Part shown: positions 5,095 through 9,490 of the stretch, in pieces
How positions within the stretch are numbered: the stretch's first letter is position 1
Layout: every line of letters starts with the position of its first letter
Assembly: GCA_023269455.1 (NCBI GenBank)
Contig: JAHFTG010000043.1
Span: 2,464 to 11,953, forward strand
Length of the DNA: 9,490 nt
Source: Opitutaceae bacterium
Lineage (GTDB): Bacteria > Verrucomicrobiota > Verrucomicrobiia > Opitutales > Opitutaceae
Direction of reading: 5' to 3'
The notes under the pieces: model-generated
What the model was told of the DNA's origin: nothing
Seen by the model: the letters and a program-made list of their open reading frames with translations, nothing else
Database searches by the model: none
Position numbers and translations under genes: made by a program

Positions 5095-5556
5095 TTATTC
5101 GATGCGGCCCTCATCGAAGTCGATGAGATCGGGCACGCTGATGATCTGCTCGGCACGGTCGGAGCAGCCCATCGCAGTGAGTGCCTCTTTCAAAAATTCG
5201 CGTCCGGCGGGGGTCATGCCCTTCTGGACGAGTTCACGGTTCCACTTGGCGGCGCGGACATCGGCGGGCAGGAGGGTCTTGAGCTTCACTTCGATCTCTT
5301 CGGACGTGGACGACTCGAAGACGATTTTTTCCACGGCGGCAGGATCAATGCCGAGGTGCATGGAGAGGAAACGGTCGAGCCCGCGCTTGTAGTTCTTTGC
5401 GTAGCTGGGCGGGAGCGCGCCGTGCATCTTCACGTAGGCGCACTTCGCGAGAAAGCGCGGGAAATAGAGCAGACCCGTGGCCGGATGCGGCACGTAGGGC
5501 GACGGCAGGCAGGTGAGCACGTCGCCGGAGGAACCGGGAATGGGCTTGGACAACAT
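5095..5556 (-). CDS. DUF5069-like protein (153 aa)
   Basis: A soluble 153-residue protein resembling the DUF5069 family, whose function is unknown. The matching features are SPYVPHPATGLLYFPRFLAKCAYVKMHG-type sequence near residues 19-46, which parallels the family's 'SP.E..GG....PR..DK' start, then GLDRFLSMHLGIDPAAV (about 59-75) and a TSEEIEVKLK segment (about 84-93). The C-terminal half is helical (REFLKEALTAMGCSDRAEQI) and ends acidic. There are no membrane segments or signal peptide. The ATG at 5556 is preceded by a G-rich TGGGGA that may serve as a weak Shine-Dalgarno sequence. It is divergent from the exported protein at 5659, with a shared 102-bp promoter region containing a perfect hairpin. 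The family call is from motif memory and fairly confident; the role is unknown. Confidence 0.75.
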   Translation of the reverse strand: MLSKPIPGSSGDVLTCLPSPYVPHPATGLLYFPRFLAKCAYVKMHGALPPSYAKNYKRGLDRFLSMHLGIDPAAVEKIVFESSTSEEIEVKLKTLLPADVRAAKWNRELVQKGMTPAGREFLKEALTAMGCSDRAEQIISVPDLIDFDEGRIE

Positions 5557-5563
5557 GTCCCCA

Positions 5564-5579
5564 CTGCACCCGAGTGCAG
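5564..5579. promoter_or_regulatory. CTGCAC-n4-GTGCAG inverted repeat in a divergent promoter region
   Basis: A perfect 6-4-6 inverted repeat lies 7 bases before the ATG of the DUF5069-like gene. It could be a dimeric repressor site or, in the mRNA, a small hairpin at the ribosome binding region. The 102-bp gap must hold promoters for both directions, but I could not assign convincing -35/-10 pairs. Confidence 0.4.
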
Positions 5580-5658
5580 ACGCGAAGAAAACCTCTTTCT
5601 CGACGGTCTCGTATGTTTATGCGTCGCTCATTGCGCGTTCGCCAAATCCCCCGCTCCC

Positions 5659-7293
5659 ATGAAACGTTTTTTATCAGCGCCGCCGATATGGCTATGCCTG
5701 CTGCTTGCCTCCCTGCCCCTGCACGCCGCGTTTAAGGAGGTCGAAGTTCAATCGAGGAATTTCTTGGTCGCCGGTCGTTTTGGGGACTTGGAAACGCTTT
5801 ATGCCACAGTGGCCGCACAACCCTTTTCCATCTCCGAGGAATGGCCCGATCTGGATGCTTTTTTCGCAGGCATGAGCCTCAAATGGAAAGATGACGAACC
5901 GCTCTGGACTAAACGCCGTGCCCAGATTGATGCATGGTTGTCCGTCTGCCCGGATTCGATTCCGGCTCATCTCACCCTGTCCCATTATCTGGAAAGCTAC
6001 TCCTGGAAAGGCCGGGGCACCGGCTATGCGAGCACCGTGACCGACGAGGGGTGGAAACTTTTCGCCGAACGTCGGCTGGCCGCCGAGAAAACCTTAGCGG
6101 ACGGCCCGGTGGCACTGCGAAAGGAGCTTTTTTACGATTATCTGATGGCCTACATTCTCACCACGGATGAAAAGCGCTTTGGCGAGGCCCGCCTCCACGT
6201 TGAAGCCGTCAATCGGCGCGCACCTGAGTTTTATCCGGCCTATTCGCTGATCTCCCATTTTTTGCTCCCCCGATGGTATGGCGAGCCAGGAGACTGCACT
6301 GCATACGCGCACAAAGTCTCAGATAAACTAGGCGGCGCAAAGGGCGATATGCTCTACGCCTCTCTCATGGGAGCCGCCGCCTACGAAGATGAAATCCGGT
6401 TCCCTGATACCCATAAGCCGGACTACCCGCGAATGATACGAGGTTTTGAAGCCCTCATCGCCCATCCCGATAATCGTTTCCGCCGAATCGCCGCCTACTC
6501 TTATGCCAGCGGCCTCATGGGAGATTGGAAACGCACCCGCACGCTTTTGCTCAAGCTGGGGCCTGTCCAGAATCAAGACTACGAACCGTGGAATGGCCTC
6601 AAACAATACGAGGATTTTCTCGGCCGGAGCGGTGCCCGCAACGATCTCATCACGGCCGAGCTGCTCGAAGGACGCGGCCGGCTCGCCGAAGCTGAAGCCT
6701 GTTATCTCGCTTTCGAGCCCGACCGTTTGGTCAACGGCTGGTTAAGTGGTTTTTACCTGCGGCATGGTGAAGCCGAAAAATTTGCCGCCTGCACAGGGGT
6801 GCCGGATCTGATGATTTCCGCCGATAAAGCATCCATAGATGAAACCGCCGACCGATGCATTCTTTTCGAAACATTGCGTGATTTTAAGCGAGGCGCGCCG
6901 TTTGCCGAACGCTTCGACCAGGTTCGCGGGCACAACTTCACCGCAAAAACCTTTTTCTATGAAGCCGCGCTTTTTAGCGGCGATGTCGCGGCGGCCAAAA
7001 ATGCCCGCGACGCCATCATTAACCGCAAGACCGACCGGAAAAGCTATCAGCTCGCCCAAAATATACTAGCCAATGACGCGAACGCAGACGCGTTCCAACC
7101 GGATGATTTCGACTGGAATGATGATTACTCACGGCAAGGAGCCATTATCGTGGCCCTGCGTTTATACGAAAGAGGAAAGCCCGAAGCCGCCCGCAAACTT
7201 TTGCGGGCCGCACTCCATGCCAGTACCTATCAATGGGACAGCGAGCACATCAGATCCCTGCTTTATCATCCGCCCACGCTGCCGGCTCCGTAA
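5659..7293 (+). CDS. Exported helical-repeat protein, DUF4034-like
   Basis: The 544-residue protein starts with a classical signal peptide: a basic MKR, a hydrophobic core (PPIWLCLLLASLPL) and a probable cleavage after LHA (residue 23). There is no lipobox, so it is probably periplasmic or secreted. The mature part is alpha-helical in a repeat-like pattern typical of TPR-type superhelices. Distinct stretches are SYSWKGRGTGYASTVTDEGW (114-131 region) and FYPAYSLISHFLLPRWYGEPGD (about 191-212). W-rich 'WKGRG' and 'LLPRW.G' segments after a 'P.S..AHL.L..Y' helix resemble the DUF4034 group of unknown function. I chose the ATG at 5659 because the signal peptide starts there; the frame is open further upstream but antisense to the DUF5069-like gene. 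No Shine-Dalgarno sequence is visible. It stands alone on its strand and shares a terminator with gltB. Confidence 0.75.
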   Translation: MKRFLSAPPIWLCLLLASLPLHAAFKEVEVQSRNFLVAGRFGDLETLYATVAAQPFSISEEWPDLDAFFAGMSLKWKDDEPLWTKRRAQIDAWLSVCPDSIPAHLTLSHYLESYSWKGRGTGYASTVTDEGWKLFAERRLAAEKTLADGPVALRKELFYDYLMAYILTTDEKRFGEARLHVEAVNRRAPEFYPAYSLISHFLLPRWYGEPGDCTAYAHKVSDKLGGAKGDMLYASLMGAAAYEDEIRFPDTHKPDYPRMIRGFEALIAHPDNRFRRIAAYSYASGLMGDWKRTRTLLLKLGPVQNQDYEPWNGLKQYEDFLGRSGARNDLITAELLEGRGRLAEAEACYLAFEPDRLVNGWLSGFYLRHGEAEKFAACTGVPDLMISADKASIDETADRCILFETLRDFKRGAPFAERFDQVRGHNFTAKTFFYEAALFSGDVAAAKNARDAIINRKTDRKSYQLAQNILANDANADAFQPDDFDWNDDYSRQGAIIVALRLYERGKPEAARKLLRAALHASTYQWDSEHIRSLLYHPPTLPAP

Positions 7294-7321
7294 ATCGCCG
7301 GTCATTTCCTAGAGTGCATAA

Positions 7322-7351
7322 AAAGCCGCGCTCTTTGCGGAGCGCGGCTTT
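7322..7351. terminator. Bidirectional rho-independent terminator between the exported protein and gltB
   Basis: A 12-bp perfect stem, AAAGCCGCGCTC (7322-7333) and GAGCGCGGCTTT (7340-7351), encloses a 6-base loop. Read on the minus strand it ends GGCTTTTTAT, a good T-tract for ending gltB. On the + strand the tract is only TTT. It sits 28 bp after the + gene stop and 23 bp past the gltB stop. Confidence 0.92.
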
Positions 7352-7374
7352 GAGGGAACAGCGTTGACGGTTGA

Positions 7375-9490
7375 TCAGACCGCGACGGGCACCTTGGCGG
7401 CGTCGAAGGTGTAAACGGGCTTCGGCATGTCGGGCGTGGGCGGGTGCGGGATGACTTTCCAGAACTTGCTCACGGTCTTGTCCCAGTTTTCCACGAGGCC
7501 TTGCGCATGCGGGCTGGCGGTAAGCTTGAAGTGCGCGGAGATGAGCTTCTTCAGGCTGTCGATCTCCTCCTGCCCGTTGAGACGCTCGAGGCCGATCATC
7601 GCCGGATTGATACGGTCGGCGAATTCGTCCTTCGCATCATATACGAAGGCGAGGCCGCCGCTCATGCCGGCACCGAAGTTCACGCCGGTCGGCCCGAGGA
7701 TGACAACGAGGCCGCCGGTCATGTATTCGCAGCCGTGGTCGCCCACGCCTTCGACGATGGCGGTCGCGCCGGAATTACGGACGCCGAAGCGTTCGCCTGC
7801 GCGGCCCGCCGCGAAGAGCGTGCCGCCGGTCGCACCGTAGAGACAGGTGTTGCCCAGGATGGACTGCGCCTGCCACTGGAAGGTCTCGGAGGGCTTGGGG
7901 CGGATGATGATCTCGCCGCCGTTCATGCCTTTGCCGACGTAGTCGTTGGCCTCGCCGATGAGGGTGAGGCGGAGGCCGTTCACGAGGAACGTGCCGAATG
8001 ACTGGCCGGCCGAGCCGGTGAACGTGAGGTCGATCGTGCCGGCGGGGAGGCCGTCGTTGCCGCGCTGGTAGGCGATCTGGCCGGAGAGCTGCGTGCCGAC
8101 GTCGCGGTTGACGTTGGTGATCTTATAGCGGGCCACGAGGCGGGCCGATTCGCCGAGGATGACGTCGCGCGCCTCCTGGAGGATGGCTTCGTCGAGGGAG
8201 CCTTCGCCGCCGAAACGTTCGTTGCGCTCGCGGGTGTGGTAGCGGTCGAGTTCGCCCGAGGGATCGGGGTTGTGGAGGAGGCCGCCGAGGTTGACCAACT
8301 TGGTCTTCGGGTTGGACGGGTCGTCGATCTGCTCGAGGAGGTCCACGCGGCCGATGATCTCGTTGATGGTGCGCGCACCGAGCTTGGACAGGTAGTGGCG
8401 GACGTCTTCGGCGACGGCGTTGAAGAAGTTGATGATGTTCTCGGGCTTGCCGCGGAACTTCGCGCGGAGGTCTTCGCGCTGGGTGGCGACGCCGACGGGG
8501 CAGGTGTTGAGATGGCAGACGCGGAACATGGCGCAGCCGCCGGCGATGAGGGCGGCGGTGCCGAAGTTGAACTCCTCGGCGCCGAGGAGAGCGGCGATGA
8601 TGATGTCGCGACCGGTCTTCATGCCGCCGTCGGTGCGGAGGACGACGCGTCCGCGGAGCTGGTTCATCATCAGGACCTGATGGGCTTCGGCGACGCCGAT
8701 TTCCCAGGCAGAGCCGGCGTTCTTGATGGAGGCGAGCGGCGAGGCGCCGGTGCCGCCGTCATGACCGGAGACGAGGATGACATCGGCGTAGGCCTTGGCC
8801 ACGCCGGCGGCGACAGTGCCGACGCCGGAGGACGAGACGAGCTTCACGCAGACTTTGGCGCGCGGGTTTACTTCCTTCAGGTCGAAGATGAGCTGGGCCA
8901 AATCTTCGATGGAGTAGATGTCGTGGTGCGGCGGAGGCGAGATGAGCATGACGCCGGGCACCGAGTAGCGGAGCTTGGCGATGAGCGGCGTGACCTTGGC
9001 GCCGGGCAGCTGGCCGCCTTCGCCGGGCTTCGCACCCTGGGCCATCTTGATCTCGATTTCCTTGGCGGAGGCGAGATAGGCGGCGGTGACGCCGAAGCGG
9101 CCGGAAGCGACCTGCTTGATGGCGGAGTTGGCGTTGTCGCCGTTTTCGCGGACGTTGAAACGATCAGGATCTTCGCCGCCTTCACCGGAGTTGGACTTGC
9201 CGCCGATGCGGTTCATCGCGATGGCGAGGGCCTCGTGCATCTCGGGCGAGAGCGCGCCGAGCGACATGCCGGCGGTGGTGAAACGCTTGCGGATGTCCTC
9301 GATGGTCTCGACTTCGTCGATGGCGACGGCGGGCTTGGTGCCGAAGCGAATCTTGAGGAGGTCTTTGATCGCGAGGGGCTGGTGTTCGTCGGCGTTGAGC
9401 TTCCATTCTTGGTAGCCCTCGAAGGTGCCGGCGCGGACGAACTTGTTCATCGACGAGACGACCTTCGGGTTCCAGCCGTGGTATTCGCCT
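7375..9490 (-). CDS. gltB: Glutamate synthase large (alpha) subunit, C-terminal part
   Basis: GltB makes glutamate from glutamine and 2-oxoglutarate; the FMN and 3Fe-4S domains seen here perform the reductive half. About 704 residues are visible, beginning GEYHGWNPKVVSSM at the right edge. The amidotransferase and central domains of the usual ~1500-residue protein therefore lie outside. The numbers below count from the Met at 9450. FMN/2-oxoglutarate domain segments are FTTAGMSLGALSPEMHEALA (about 57-76), GGKSNSGEGGEDPDRF (83-98), KMAQGAKPGEGGQLPG (135-150) and SGHDGGTGASPL (228-239). The iron-sulfur ligands are Cys306, Cys312 and Cys317, with the C-x5-C-x4-C spacing of the 3Fe-4S cluster. 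The GxGxG beta-helix domain fills the C-terminus (for example YMTGGLVVILGPTG and MSGGLAFVYD). The gene ends with TGA at 7375-7377 and a strong terminator, so no gltD follows it. Confidence 0.98.
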   Translation of the reverse strand, partial: GEYHGWNPKVVSSMNKFVRAGTFEGYQEWKLNADEHQPLAIKDLLKIRFGTKPAVAIDEVETIEDIRKRFTTAGMSLGALSPEMHEALAIAMNRIGGKSNSGEGGEDPDRFNVRENGDNANSAIKQVASGRFGVTAAYLASAKEIEIKMAQGAKPGEGGQLPGAKVTPLIAKLRYSVPGVMLISPPPHHDIYSIEDLAQLIFDLKEVNPRAKVCVKLVSSSGVGTVAAGVAKAYADVILVSGHDGGTGASPLASIKNAGSAWEIGVAEAHQVLMMNQLRGRVVLRTDGGMKTGRDIIIAALLGAEEFNFGTAALIAGGCAMFRVCHLNTCPVGVATQREDLRAKFRGKPENIINFFNAVAEDVRHYLSKLGARTINEIIGRVDLLEQIDDPSNPKTKLVNLGGLLHNPDPSGELDRYHTRERNERFGGEGSLDEAILQEARDVILGESARLVARYKITNVNRDVGTQLSGQIAYQRGNDGLPAGTIDLTFTGSAGQSFGTFLVNGLRLTLIGEANDYVGKGMNGGEIIIRPKPSETFQWQAQSILGNTCLYGATGGTLFAAGRAGERFGVRNSGATAIVEGVGDHGCEYMTGGLVVILGPTGVNFGAGMSGGLAFVYDAKDEFADRINPAMIGLERLNGQEEIDSLKKLISAHFKLTASPHAQGLVENWDKTVSKFWKVIPHPPTPDMPKPVYTFDAAKVPVAV

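Overview
This window is GC-rich bacterial chromosome with compact genes, mostly on the minus strand. Taxonomic hints are a DUF5069-like protein, a tiny lysine/alanine/valine-only basic peptide, a decayed polysaccharide deacetylase with an 'SALTVTLN' C-terminal tail, and start codons that mostly lack a Shine-Dalgarno sequence. Together they suggest Verrucomicrobiota, perhaps Opitutaceae. This is inference from remembered families; the window has no rRNA or tRNA marker.

Layout. (1) 105-344 (+) is a small hypothetical protein that converges on the iron locus. (2) 396-3396 (-) is a complete ferrous-iron uptake cluster. In transcription order it runs: promoter with an embedded palindromic operator (3368-3396), a cysteine-rich FeoA paralogue, a classical FeoA, FeoB, and a 51-residue FeoB-associated cysteine-rich membrane peptide. 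FeoB would carry Fe2+ across the inner membrane, the two FeoA proteins would support it, and the small Cys-rich protein would anchor beside FeoB. (3) 3453-3928 (-) is a pseudogene of a NodB-type polysaccharide deacetylase, readable only by switching frames and through an in-frame stop. (4) 3929-4402 holds no convincing gene; it has A/T-tracts flanked by GC-rich motifs, then the leader of (5). (5) 4403-4489 (+) encodes a 28-residue lysine-rich peptide with the window's best ribosome binding site and its own strong terminator. (6) 4646-5556 (-) holds a hypothetical protein and a DUF5069-like protein, separated by a palindromic repeat. (7) 5659-7293 (+), divergent from these, encodes an exported protein resembling the DUF4034 group. 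(8) 7375-9490 (-) is the C-terminal half of the glutamate synthase large subunit GltB, running off the right edge and ending in a strong terminator shared with the convergent gene.

I see no clearly new multi-gene system. The items most worth a second look are the feo operator and its apparently near-leaderless transcript, the Cys-rich second FeoA, the autonomous 28-residue lysine peptide, two intergenic palindromes built from short GGA-type tandem units, and the deacetylase gene caught in decay.
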